NCBI GenBank assembly: GCA_963750995.1
Contig: CAVVST010000002.1
Location: forward strand, 372,001-436,000
Length of the DNA stretch: 64,000 nt
Source of the DNA: CAVVST01 sp963750995
Lineage (GTDB): Bacteria > Acidobacteriota > Vicinamibacteria > Vicinamibacterales > UBA2999
Reading direction: 5' to 3'
The notes beneath the pieces were generated by a model. The model was not told where the DNA came from, searched no databases, and was given only the letters and a program-made list of their open reading frames with translations. Shown here one piece after another: positions 56,518 to 64,000 of this stretch. The position numbers and the translations under genes were made by a program. Position 1 is the stretch's first letter, and each line of letters opens with the position of its first letter.

Positions 56518-57081
56518 TCAAACTGCATCCTGATCGTCACGGCTGCCCAGGTCGAGGCCGGCCCCGCCGATGTGGATATCGTGTGCCTTGATTCTGTCGC
56601 GCAGGACGCGGCGCGCCTGGCCGTAGAGGTGGCCGGGCACGGCTAGCCGCTTCGCAATGCTGCGGAAATGTGAGATCAGCACCAGCGTGACGCCCCCCTC
56701 CTCCTTCCAGGAGACCGCCGAAATCTGGCCCCACGGCATGAACCCGCTGTCGGACCACACGCCGTCGCGGTAGAACCCGCGGGCGATTCGCGTGCTGAGG
56801 GGAAAGGCGTAGCCGTAATAAACAAACATCATCACCTCACCGAACAGCTGGTTCGGTGCACGGCCGAGGACGAAGATCTTGACGGCCACGAGGATGCCGA
56901 GGATGGCGCCGAGCGCGAGGGCGAAGCCGTAGTAAGGCGGCTTTGGATTTTCCCAGACGAGCAGGGCCGAGGTCTTGCGCAGCTGGAACCTCAGCAGGTC
57001 CGCCACCACTTTCAAGTTGGCGGCGAAGAAGCCAATCCCGAAAAGAAACAGCACCTGCGGGAGCAGCGTCCGCGGATCCAT
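56518..57081 (-). CDS. Membrane protein with a C-terminal PH-like domain (DUF5673-like)
   Basis: 187 residues. Three helices (VLFLFGIGFFAANLKVVADL, GFALALGAILGILVAVKIFV and MMFVYYGYAFPLS) are followed by a soluble segment, FYRDGVWSDSGFMPWGQISA, then VSWKEEGGVTLVLIS. This pattern is found in PH-like bacterial membrane proteins of the DUF5673 kind. The assignment is tentative. It lies 26 bases upstream of ku on the same strand, so co-transcription is likely. Confidence 0.65.
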   Translation of the reverse strand: MDPRTLLPQVLFLFGIGFFAANLKVVADLLRFQLRKTSALLVWENPKPPYYGFALALGAILGILVAVKIFVLGRAPNQLFGEVMMFVYYGYAFPLSTRIARGFYRDGVWSDSGFMPWGQISAVSWKEEGGVTLVLISHFRSIAKRLAVPGHLYGQARRVLRDRIKAHDIHIGGAGLDLGSRDDQDAV

Positions 57082-57098
57082 GTGATCTCAGAATACCC

Positions 57099-57210
57099 AA
57101 TCACAAATCGCAAATCACAACCCTCAGACCGCACATCACACGTCGCAAGTCACAAATCGCGCATCGCAAGTCACAAATCGCCAATCACAAATCGCCAATC
57201 ACAAATTTTC
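57099..57210. repeat. Array of sixteen 7-bp units (NRTCRCA)
   Basis: Sixteen consecutive heptads in unbroken phase: AATCACA, AATCGCA, AATCACA, ACCCTCA, GACCGCA, CATCACA, CGTCGCA, AGTCACA, AATCGCG, CATCGCA, AGTCACA, AATCGCC, AATCACA, AATCGCC, AATCACA and AATTTTC. Positions 3-6 are TCAC or TCGC in 13 of the 16, and the two forms nearly alternate. The array fills most of the spacer between two divergent genes, ending 33 bases before the next start codon. Confidence 0.85.
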
Positions 57211-57243
57211 ATGCTAGCCTCGCGGTTCGCATGGAGGCTTTCG

Positions 57244-58149
57244 ATGCACACGTACAGGTCAGCGGCAACGGCGTTCATCCTGTTCATGGCCCTGGTGGCC
57301 ACGGCGGGTGTGGCCAATGCCCAGGTCGGCAACGGCGCCGGAGGAAGGGATGACGGGGACAACGGGAACGGCAACAACGCCCCGACACGCGGCTGCAGGG
57401 AACTGCCGTCGCACGACGAGCTGCGTGAGGCGCTGATCGCCGCGCGCATGCAGGCCAATGGCGGACTGAATCTCGATATGTGGGGGACGATTGTCGATCG
57501 CGATGGCATCGTCTGCGCGGTGGCGTTCACCGGATCCAACCGCGGCGATCAGTGGCCCGGCAGCCGCGTGATTTCGGCGCAGAAAGCCAGCACGGCCAAT
57601 GCCTTCAGCCTGCCAGGCCTGTCGCTCTCCACTGCGAATCTCTATACGGCGACCCAGCCGGGAGGAAGCCTGTTCGGTCTCCAGGAGAGCAATCCGGTTG
57701 CGACCGACGTCGCGTACAGCGGCAGCCCCGGCCGGTACGGCCAGCGGAACGACCCGATGGTCGGCAGCCGCGTCGGCGGCGTCAACGTGTTCGGCGGGGG
57801 CCTGGCGCTCTACGACGCCGATGGTCGCATCCTCGGCGGGCTCGGCGTGAGCGGCGATACGTCATGCGCCGACCACAACATCGCCTACCGGACGCGCAAC
57901 ACGCTCGAGCTCGACTACGTCCCGGCCGGCGTCGCGGCGGCGGCGGACCCGACCCGACTCGACAACATCATTTTCGATATCGTGCCGCAGTCGAACGGCA
58001 TCCCGAATCCCGGGCAGATGTCCGGCATCAGCGGTCTCAACACCGTCGCCGCCCCCGGGGGGTTCGGCCACCCGAGCTGCCACAGCTACACCGGGCCGGG
58101 CAACAACGTCAGCCGGGGGTTTGCGAACACGCTGCCGGCGAACAGGTAG
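57244..58149 (+). CDS. Exported GlcG/HbpS-type heme-binding family protein
   Basis: About 301 residues from the ATG at 57244, chosen for the GGAGG 7 bases upstream. A signal peptide (ATAFILFMALVATAGVANAQ) leads to a Gly/Asn-rich linker. The GlcG/HbpS-like domain includes WGTIVDRDGIVCAVAFTG, SRVISAQKASTANAFSLPG, GGVNVFGGGLALYDADG and GGLGVSGDTSCADHNIAYR. These are the usual GlcG segments with an extended C-terminus (HPSCHSYTGPGNN). HbpS binds heme and senses redox stress in Streptomyces, and other members are of unknown function. Confidence 0.85.
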   Translation: MHTYRSAATAFILFMALVATAGVANAQVGNGAGGRDDGDNGNGNNAPTRGCRELPSHDELREALIAARMQANGGLNLDMWGTIVDRDGIVCAVAFTGSNRGDQWPGSRVISAQKASTANAFSLPGLSLSTANLYTATQPGGSLFGLQESNPVATDVAYSGSPGRYGQRNDPMVGSRVGGVNVFGGGLALYDADGRILGGLGVSGDTSCADHNIAYRTRNTLELDYVPAGVAAAADPTRLDNIIFDIVPQSNGIPNPGQMSGISGLNTVAAPGGFGHPSCHSYTGPGNNVSRGFANTLPANR

Positions 58150-58154
58150 CGATA

Positions 58155-58262
58155 CATCAACTCCCAACGTCTGACTCCCACAATCCCAAAGGAATCACGA
58201 GATCTTCGCTTTGGGGTCTGGGATCTCTTCTTTGGGTGTTGGGAGTTGGGCTTTGGGATTTG
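58155..58262. repeat. Palindromic heptad repeat that enters the tdk 3' end
   Basis: The left arm has CAACTCC, CAACGTC, TGACTCC, CACAATC and CCAAAGG. The right arm has CTTTGGG, GTCTGGG, ATCTCTT, CTTTGGG, TGTTGGG, AGTTGGG and CTTTGGG in 7-bp phase. The arms are reverse complements in type. The right arm is translated as the last residues of the thymidine kinase (AQLPTPKEEIPDPKAK). Confidence 0.7.
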
Positions 58263-58834
58263 CTTCCGACAGCCGCGGGTCGAAGCATCGGCGGCACCGC
58301 GCTTCATAGGTGCCCTGCGTGCCGAGCAGCACGCGGTCTTCGCTGACGACGAGCCGCTGGGTATGGTTGGCGGGGTTGCCGCAGACCATGCAGATGGCCA
58401 GCGTCTTGGTGATGTATTCGGCGATGGCGAGCAGGTGCGGCATCGGCTCGAACGGCTTGCCCAGGTAGTCCTTGTCGAGACCGGCGACGATGACGCGCTT
58501 GCCCTGTTCGGCAAGCGTGTCGCAGATCATCGGCAGCTCGGCGTCGAAGAACTGGCCTTCATCGATGCCGACGACCTCGGTGTCGGGCTCCACCTCGATC
58601 CAGCAGCTCGCGCGCGGTCCGCACGGCGCACGACGGGATGCGCATCTCGCTGTGCGAGACGATGTGGTCGTCGGAATACCGCGTGTCGAGCGCCGGCTTG
58701 AAGATCTGGACCTTCTGGCGGGCAATCTGGGCGCGCCGCAGCCGGCGAATCAGCTCCTCGCTCTTGCCGCTGAACATGCTGCCGACGATGACTTCGATCC
58801 AGCCCTGGTTGGCTGTGTGCCGGACTACGTCCAT
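58195..58834 (-). CDS. tdk: Thymidine kinase, one frameshift
   Basis: Type II thymidine kinase. The P-loop is VGSMFSGKSEELIRRLRRA, followed by DTRYSDDHIVSH. An extra base near 58605 breaks the frame after ELLDR. Repaired, it continues VEPDTEVVGIDEGQFFD (the DExxF region), VAGLDKDYLGKPFEPM and a zinc site CMVCGNPA with CRRC. The ATG at 58834 has GGAGGGG 4 bases upstream. The last 20 or so residues, after FDPRLSEANP, come from the heptad repeat and have no counterpart in the core fold. It phosphorylates thymidine for salvage. Confidence 0.92.
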
Positions 58835-58889
58835 TGCCCCCTCCAACCGCGAAGGGCGCGACCATCGCGACGATCACGAATAACAAAAA

Positions 58890-58928
58890 GGAGGATTCGT
58901 GTCCTTCGAGATCATCGTGTCATCGTGG
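58890..58928. repeat. Short 8-9 bp phased repeat
   Basis: The units TTCGTGTCC, TTCGAGATC, ATCGTGTC and ATCGTGGTT lie just downstream of the efp stop codon, in the 94-base spacer between efp and tdk. They belong to the CTTCGTG/GTCGTG-type words seen near 16.6 and 29.7 kb. Confidence 0.45.
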
Positions 58929-59492
58929 TTATGCCCGTGACAGATACTCGCCCGACTCGGTACTGACGCGCACGACGTCGCCGGTGTTGATGAACGGCGG
59001 TACCTGGACGACCAGGCCGGTTTCGAGCGTCGCCGGCTTGACCTGGTTGCTCGCCGTCGCCCCCTTGATTCCCGGCACCGTGTCCGTCACCTTCAGGTCC
59101 ACGGTCGGGGTGAGCTCGATGCCCACCGGCTCGGTGCCGTAGAACTCGACCAGGATGGTCATCTCGGCCTTCAGGTAGCTCACGGAATCACCGAGCGCCT
59201 CGCTGGAAATGTGGATCTGCTCGTAGGACGTGGTGTCCATGAAGTAGTAGTCGTCGCCGTCTTTGTAGAGATACTGCATCTCGCGCTCGTCGAGCGTCGC
59301 CCGCTCGACCATGTCTTCCGAGCGCAGCTTCTGATCCGCCAGCGTCCCGTTGCGGATATTGCGGAGCTTCACGCGGACGAACCCGCGAAGGTTGCCGGGG
59401 GTGACGTGCTGGAAGTCGAGGATCCTGAACAGGTCCTCGCCCATCTTCACCAGCATGCCCTTCTTGACGCGTGTCGCCTGTATGGTGGCCAT
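58929..59492 (-). CDS. efp: Translation elongation factor P
   Basis: 187 residues and three OB-like domains. The N-terminal domain is MATIQATRVKKGMLVKMGED and FQHVTPGNLRGFVRVKLRNI. The tip residue of the conserved loop is Arg in TPGNLRG, where other bacteria have Lys or Arg; an Arg suggests EarP-type rhamnosylation or no modification. The C-terminal signature TDTVPGIKGATASNQVKPA is present. It relieves ribosome stalling at polyproline. It has its own upstream spacer carrying the 59.5-kb repeat. Confidence 0.96.
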   Translation of the reverse strand: MATIQATRVKKGMLVKMGEDLFRILDFQHVTPGNLRGFVRVKLRNIRNGTLADQKLRSEDMVERATLDEREMQYLYKDGDDYYFMDTTSYEQIHISSEALGDSVSYLKAEMTILVEFYGTEPVGIELTPTVDLKVTDTVPGIKGATASNQVKPATLETGLVVQVPPFINTGDVVRVSTESGEYLSRA

Positions 59493-59509
59493 AGGTATGT
59501 AGAACCTAC

Positions 59510-59600
59510 CGATGATATCAGTTGGTAGCTGGCAGCTTGTAGCCGGTAGCGCTTTCTATTTCGGCGACCGGCTACCAGCCAGCAGCTACGGGCTGGTATT
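59510..59600. repeat. Palindromic heptad repeat between divergent efp and hsp20
   Basis: The left arm TGGTAGC, TGGCAGC, TTGTAGC, CGGTAGC and the right arm GGCTACC, AGCCAGC, AGCTACG, GGCTGGT are in 7-bp phase and complementary in type. A 16-base stretch, GCGACCGGCTACCAGC, also occurs exactly at 23554-23569, in the spacer between the iron alcohol dehydrogenase and HIT genes. Confidence 0.7.
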
Positions 59601-59609
59601 ATCGAGCGC

Positions 59610-60008
59610 ATGGCGTTTGCTCGCTGGGATCCCCTCCGTGATCTGCTCGCCATCCAGCACCGCCTGGACCGGTTCGCCCCCGGGGCAGGCTGGAACCCCC
59701 CGGTCGATCTGCACGAAACCCCCGATTCCTACGTCGTGACCGCGGAGATTCCCGGGCTCTCGCGCGACGACGTCGAGATTCACATGCACGACGGACGGCT
59801 GACGCTCTCTGGCACGCGGCGCGAACGCGGCGCCCCCTGCGAGCGCTATTATCGGGTCGAGCGGGGACACGGCTCGTTTAGCCGCACGTTCCAGCTGCCC
59901 ATCGCCGTCGACGCCGAGCACATCGTCGCCGACCTGCGCGACGGCGTGCTGACGGTGACGTGCCCGAAGTCCGCCGACGCGCTCGCGCGTCGTGTCCACG
60001 TTTCGTAG
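59610..60008 (+). CDS. Small heat-shock protein (Hsp20 family)
   Basis: 132 residues. The N-terminal arm (FARWDPLRDLLAIQHRLDRF) precedes an alpha-crystallin domain that starts PPVDLHETPDSYVVTAEIPG. The domain contains VEIHMHDGRLTLSGTRRE and the conserved RTFQLP and DGVLTVTCPK. It would hold unfolding proteins in the cytoplasm. The stop codon is 2 bases from the start of the HtrA protease gene, so the two form a stress operon. No heat-shock operator is evident in the repeat-filled upstream spacer. Confidence 0.93.
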   Translation: MAFARWDPLRDLLAIQHRLDRFAPGAGWNPPVDLHETPDSYVVTAEIPGLSRDDVEIHMHDGRLTLSGTRRERGAPCERYYRVERGHGSFSRTFQLPIAVDAEHIVADLRDGVLTVTCPKSADALARRVHVS

Positions 60009-60010
60009 CG

Positions 60011-61198
<1,188 letters not shown>

Positions 61199-61212
61199 CA
61201 CCCGGGCAAACT

Positions 61213-62067
61213 GTGCCCTCTCTCCCATCCTGGTTGCTCGCTCCGTCGCTGCGAATTGCCGTGATCGCGATCGCGGCCTACGTCCTCATTCGCGCCGGCT
61301 CGGCGGCGACCCGCCGCTTCGAGCGCGAGATGAGCACGGGCACCGGGCTCGACGTCATCGAGCGCGCCAAGCGCGCGCGGACGTTCTCCCGCCTGCTCCA
61401 GCGAACGCTCTCGCTGGTGGTCGCCGTGATGGCGGGACTGATGATCCTGCGCGAGCTCGACGTCGACATCACGCCCGTCCTCACTGGCGCCGGCATCGCC
61501 GGCCTGGCGATCGGTTTCGGCGCGCAGACCCTGGTTCGAGATGTCATCTCCGGGTTCTTCATGATCTTCGAGGACCAGGTGCGCGTCGGCGACGTGGTGA
61601 TGGTGAATGGCCAGGGCGGGCTGGTGGAAGAGATGAAGCTGCGGACGATCGTGCTGCGCGACGAGCAGGGGGCGGTTCACATCTTTCCCAACGGCGAAGT
61701 GAAGACGCTGTCGAACATGTCGAAGGACTTCTGGTACTACGTCATCACCATCGGGCTGGGGTTTGACGATGACGTGGAACCAGCCACCGACGCGATGGCA
61801 GACGTGGCCGCAGGCATGATGGAGGACCCGGAGTACAAGCCTTTCATCCTGGCACCGCTGGAGATTCTCGGAGTCGACTCCTTCGAAGGCGGCCACCTGA
61901 TGATCAAGGCGCGCATCAAGACCGTGCCGCTGAAGCAGTGGTTCGTCGGCCGCGAACTGCGGAAACGAATCGCCCGCGTGTTCAGCGAACGCGGCATTCA
62001 CCTGCCGACGCCGCGGATGGTGGTGGACCTGCGGAGGCCCGATCGGCAAGCGAGAAGTGAGAAGTAG
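61213..62067 (+). CDS. MscS-family mechanosensitive channel
   Basis: 284 residues starting at GTG. Helices are at about 10-28, 60-80 and the pore helix ITPVLTGAGIAGLAIGFGAQ, then TLVRDVISGFFMIFEDQVRV, the MscS signature. A beta domain follows (GDVVMVNGQGGLVEEMKLRT, HIFPNGEVKTLSNMSK). It is a compact channel gating under membrane tension. The last residues (ARSEK) and the TAG are encoded by the beginning of a heptad repeat. Confidence 0.93.
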   Translation: MPSLPSWLLAPSLRIAVIAIAAYVLIRAGSAATRRFEREMSTGTGLDVIERAKRARTFSRLLQRTLSLVVAVMAGLMILRELDVDITPVLTGAGIAGLAIGFGAQTLVRDVISGFFMIFEDQVRVGDVVMVNGQGGLVEEMKLRTIVLRDEQGAVHIFPNGEVKTLSNMSKDFWYYVITIGLGFDDDVEPATDAMADVAAGMMEDPEYKPFILAPLEILGVDSFEGGHLMIKARIKTVPLKQWFVGRELRKRIARVFSERGIHLPTPRMVVDLRRPDRQARSEK

Positions 62068-62135
62068 GAAGTGAAAAGTAGGTTGGCAAATACTGCACCT
62101 GCTGCCTTACTTCCAACTTCCTACTTCGCACTCTC
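62048..62135. repeat. Palindromic heptad repeat overlapping the mscS 3' end
   Basis: The left arm GTGAGAA, GTAGGAA, GTGAAAA, GTAGGTT and the right arm TTACTTC, CAACTTC, CTACTTC, GCACTCT are in 7-bp phase and complementary in type. The left arm includes the mscS stop codon. The element lies between the convergent mscS and CHRD genes and could act as a terminator. Confidence 0.7.
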
Positions 62136-62141
62136 CTTGCC

Positions 62142-62777
62142 TTATTCGACCTGGCCCCGGATCTCGCCCCCGGGAAAATCGCCGGGCCCCTGGTTGGGCG
62201 GCGTGGTATTGCCATCGCTCGTGTGCACGTTGACGTAAGCGTTGCCCTCGCGGATTCTGTCCAGCACGTCTGCCAGCGTCTTGACGCCGATCGGACAGCG
62301 TGGATCCGCGGTCGGCCTGACGTGCGAACCGTCGAACGTCGCCGCCGCCAACGTACCATTGTGCCGCCCGGCGCCGCCGGGCAGGGCCGCTGTCGCCGAC
62401 GGATTCGGATAGAGCCAGACGACGATCGGGCCGTTTTCGCCGGCCGGAGCGCAGTGAATGTGGCCCTGCGTCACATTCTCGATATTCGACGCGATCAGCC
62501 GGTAGTCCACCGACGACGCGTCAGGACTGACCTGAAAGATCGCCTGGCCCTGGGCATGGGAGTCGGCCGGAGTCGGCGCTCCGGGTGTTGCGGGCGTAAA
62601 CACTTCCTCGTCCCCTGACAGATGGGTCTGGTGATTTTCCGGGCCTCCGGGCCCCGCTGCGTTGAAGAACAGCGGCGTGCTGAGCACGTCGGGCTGTGTC
62701 GGCGACTGGCTGGACTGCGAGCAACCGGCCGCAGCCGTCGCGAACGCTACTGCGGCAAACCGTATGCGCATGGTCAT
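62142..62777 (-). CDS. CHRD-domain lipoprotein
   Basis: About 211 residues from the ATG at 62777, which has GGAGGAG upstream. The N-terminus (MRIRFAAVAFATAAAGC) ends in a lipobox-like AAGC. The CHRD domain contains HLSGDEEVFTPATPGAPTPA, AIFQVSPDASSVDYRLIAS, ENVTQGHIHCAPAGENGPIV and AYVNVHTSDGNTTPPN, ending GGEIRGQVE. CHRD domains were first described in chordin; their bacterial function is unknown. The 215 bases between this gene and leuA hold nothing I can identify. Confidence 0.9.
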   Translation of the reverse strand: MTMRIRFAAVAFATAAAGCSQSSQSPTQPDVLSTPLFFNAAGPGGPENHQTHLSGDEEVFTPATPGAPTPADSHAQGQAIFQVSPDASSVDYRLIASNIENVTQGHIHCAPAGENGPIVVWLYPNPSATAALPGGAGRHNGTLAAATFDGSHVRPTADPRCPIGVKTLADVLDRIREGNAYVNVHTSDGNTTPPNQGPGDFPGGEIRGQVE

Positions 62778-62992
62778 GCTCTCCTCCGTTTCGGAATGCG
62801 AACGCATTTACCAAACGCGGCGCGCCACCTGGCGGACCGTCGCTGGACTCTGCGCCATCCCCGGATGTGAGCGGGTTTTCGGGGCGACTACCGGATCGGG
62901 GACTGGCGGGGCGCGCATTCTGCGAACGGCGTGCCGAGGGAGAGGAGATTCAGATCGAGAAATGCTGAGTCGGAAGCAACGTGATGCGGCCG

Positions 62993-64000
62993 TTACACGC
63001 CGTGGCCGTAGCCCGACTCATGCAGCGCATGAGCGGGAGTCGCGGGCGTCTCGGCGGTGCGAACGTTGCTGACGACGGCGATGATGTCCGCGTCGCTGAT
63101 GATCTTGCGGTCGTCGGCGATGGCCATGAGCGCGCGGTAGATCTCGACCAGTTCGGTCGTGTCGATCTCGAGGCCCAGGTCGTTGCAGCGCCGCAGCACC
63201 GCGTGCCGCCCCGAGTGCTTGCCGAGCACGAGCGGGTTCCAGGGCGCGCCGACGTCTTCAGCCTTGATGATTTCGTAGGTCCGGCGGTCCTTCAGGATCC
63301 CGTCCTGATGGATGCCCGCTTCGTGCGCGAACGCGTTGCGCCCGACAATCGCCTTGTTGACCTGTACGCTCTGCCCCGTCAGCTTGGTCAGCATCTCGCT
63401 CGACGGGTAGATCTCCTTGTGGACGATCCCCACGTCGAACGGCATGCGGTCACGCCGGACGTGGAACGCCATGACGATTTCCTCGAGCGCGGCGTTGCCG
63501 GCGCGCTCGCCAATCCCGTTGACCGTGCACTCGACCTGCCGCGCGCCGCCGTGTACCGCTGCGATCGAGTTGGCGACGCCCAGGCCCAGGTCGTCGTGGC
63601 AGTGCGTGCTGAAGACGGCCTTGCCGGAGTTCGGCACGCGCGCGCGAATGACCTGGAAGAACTCGCTGGTTTCGTCGGGAGTGGAGAACCCCACCGTATC
63701 CGGAAGATTGATGGTCGTGGCGCCCGCGGCAATCACGTGCTCGACGACGCGGCACAGGAAGTCGAAGTCGCTGCGCGTCGCGTCCTCGGCCGAAAACTGC
63801 ACGTCGTCGGTCTGCTGCCGCGCGTAGCGGACGGAGTCGACCGCCGCCTCGAGACACTGCTCACGGCTGATGCGGAGCTTTGCCTGGAGATGCAGATCGG
63901 AAGTGGCGATGAACGTATGGATCCGGCCGCGCTCGGCCGGGGCAATCGACCAGGCCGCCTTCTCGAGGTCGGCGCGGTGGCAGCGGGCGAGGCAGGCAAT
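62993..64000 (-). CDS. leuA: 2-isopropylmalate synthase family protein, partial (start outside the window)
   Basis: The frame is open from the window edge (IACLARCHRADLEKAAWSIA) to the stop at 62993. TIM-barrel motifs include NLPDTVGFSTPDE, STHCHDDLGLGVANSIAAV (metal-binding HxH-type region) and VECTVNGIGERAGNAALEEI, followed by GRNAFAHEAGIHQDGILKD and PLVLGKHSGRHAV. These fit LeuA/homocitrate synthase-type enzymes. After the helical subdomain the protein ends (ALHESGYGHGV) with no LeuA allosteric domain, so it is a short form. The substrate (ketoisovalerate or pyruvate-type) is likely but not certain from this part. Confidence 0.85.
   Translation of the reverse strand: MACLARCHRADLEKAAWSIAPAERGRIHTFIATSDLHLQAKLRISREQCLEAAVDSVRYARQQTDDVQFSAEDATRSDFDFLCRVVEHVIAAGATTINLPDTVGFSTPDETSEFFQVIRARVPNSGKAVFSTHCHDDLGLGVANSIAAVHGGARQVECTVNGIGERAGNAALEEIVMAFHVRRDRMPFDVGIVHKEIYPSSEMLTKLTGQSVQVNKAIVGRNAFAHEAGIHQDGILKDRRTYEIIKAEDVGAPWNPLVLGKHSGRHAVLRRCNDLGLEIDTTELVEIYRALMAIADDRKIISDADIIAVVSNVRTAETPATPAHALHESGYGHGV

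Noticed and set aside
57099..57210. CRISPR array
   Set aside because: The units are 7 bp, contiguous and without unique spacers, and there are no cas genes; it is a simple phased repeat.

Overview
This is a GC-rich chromosomal window. It looks like an environmental Acidobacteriota genome, most likely of the Vicinamibacteria type. That placement is an inference from several things: DUF6152 and DUF6335 proteins, DUF5985-type small membrane proteins, secreted PQQ-like propellers, a GlcG/HbpS-type exported protein, and the overall gene content. I recognised no rRNA, tRNA, CRISPR array, insertion sequence or prophage. Many conserved genes (uvrC, tdk, ku, dctA, rluB, a LolD-like ATPase, an iron alcohol dehydrogenase) carry single-base frameshifts, often in short G or C runs. 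This points to uncorrected indels in the assembly more than to real gene decay, so I give full spans for these genes and mark the breaks.

Region by region. 0-2.4 kb: the end of an exported-protein operon with a PQQ-like propeller. 2.4-13.1 kb: a possible specialised-metabolism locus. It holds an aldehyde dehydrogenase and an EhpF-like adenylating enzyme on the minus strand, and an MFS transporter, a HemN-like radical SAM enzyme, a hotdog thioesterase, a PaaK-like ligase and a flavin-dependent halogenase-like enzyme on the plus strand, followed by a coupled Kef-type antiporter. 13.1-18.5 kb: a dicarboxylate symporter, a truncated response regulator, a three-PAS histidine kinase, DUF6152 and a companion secreted protein, and a zinc-ribbon protein. 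18.5-23.5 kb: an operon of glycosyltransferase, ABC ATPase and BamB-like propeller, then a membrane protein and an iron alcohol dehydrogenase. 23.5-33.1 kb: housekeeping genes (HIT hydrolase, HU/IHF, rpsA, an H1-like/DUF6335 protein, cmk, rluB, scpB, scpA, trpS). 33.1-37.1 kb: cupin, M50 protease, MEDS sensor, universal stress protein, thioredoxin. 37.1-39.9 kb: two badly broken c-type cytochrome genes. 39.9-46.4 kb: uvrC, a CDP-alcohol phosphatidyltransferase, an AI-2E family transporter and an AsmA-like protein. 46.4-55.0 kb: two hybrid kinases, one of about 2,280 residues with 14 tandem HAMP units. 55-64 kb: DUF5985, ku, a GlcG-like protein, tdk, efp, hsp20, an HtrA protease, MscS, a CHRD lipoprotein and a partial leuA.

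The most unusual non-coding signal is a family of intergenic repeats built from degenerate 7-bp words kept in strict 7-bp phase, usually arranged as inverted arms. They occur near 3.9, 6.6, 8.9, 28.4, 41.8, 57.1, 58.2, 59.5 and 62.1 kb, with related 8-9 bp versions near 16.6, 29.7 and 58.9 kb. Some of them abut a start codon or encode the last residues of a gene. They resemble the heptanucleotide STRRs known from cyanobacteria.
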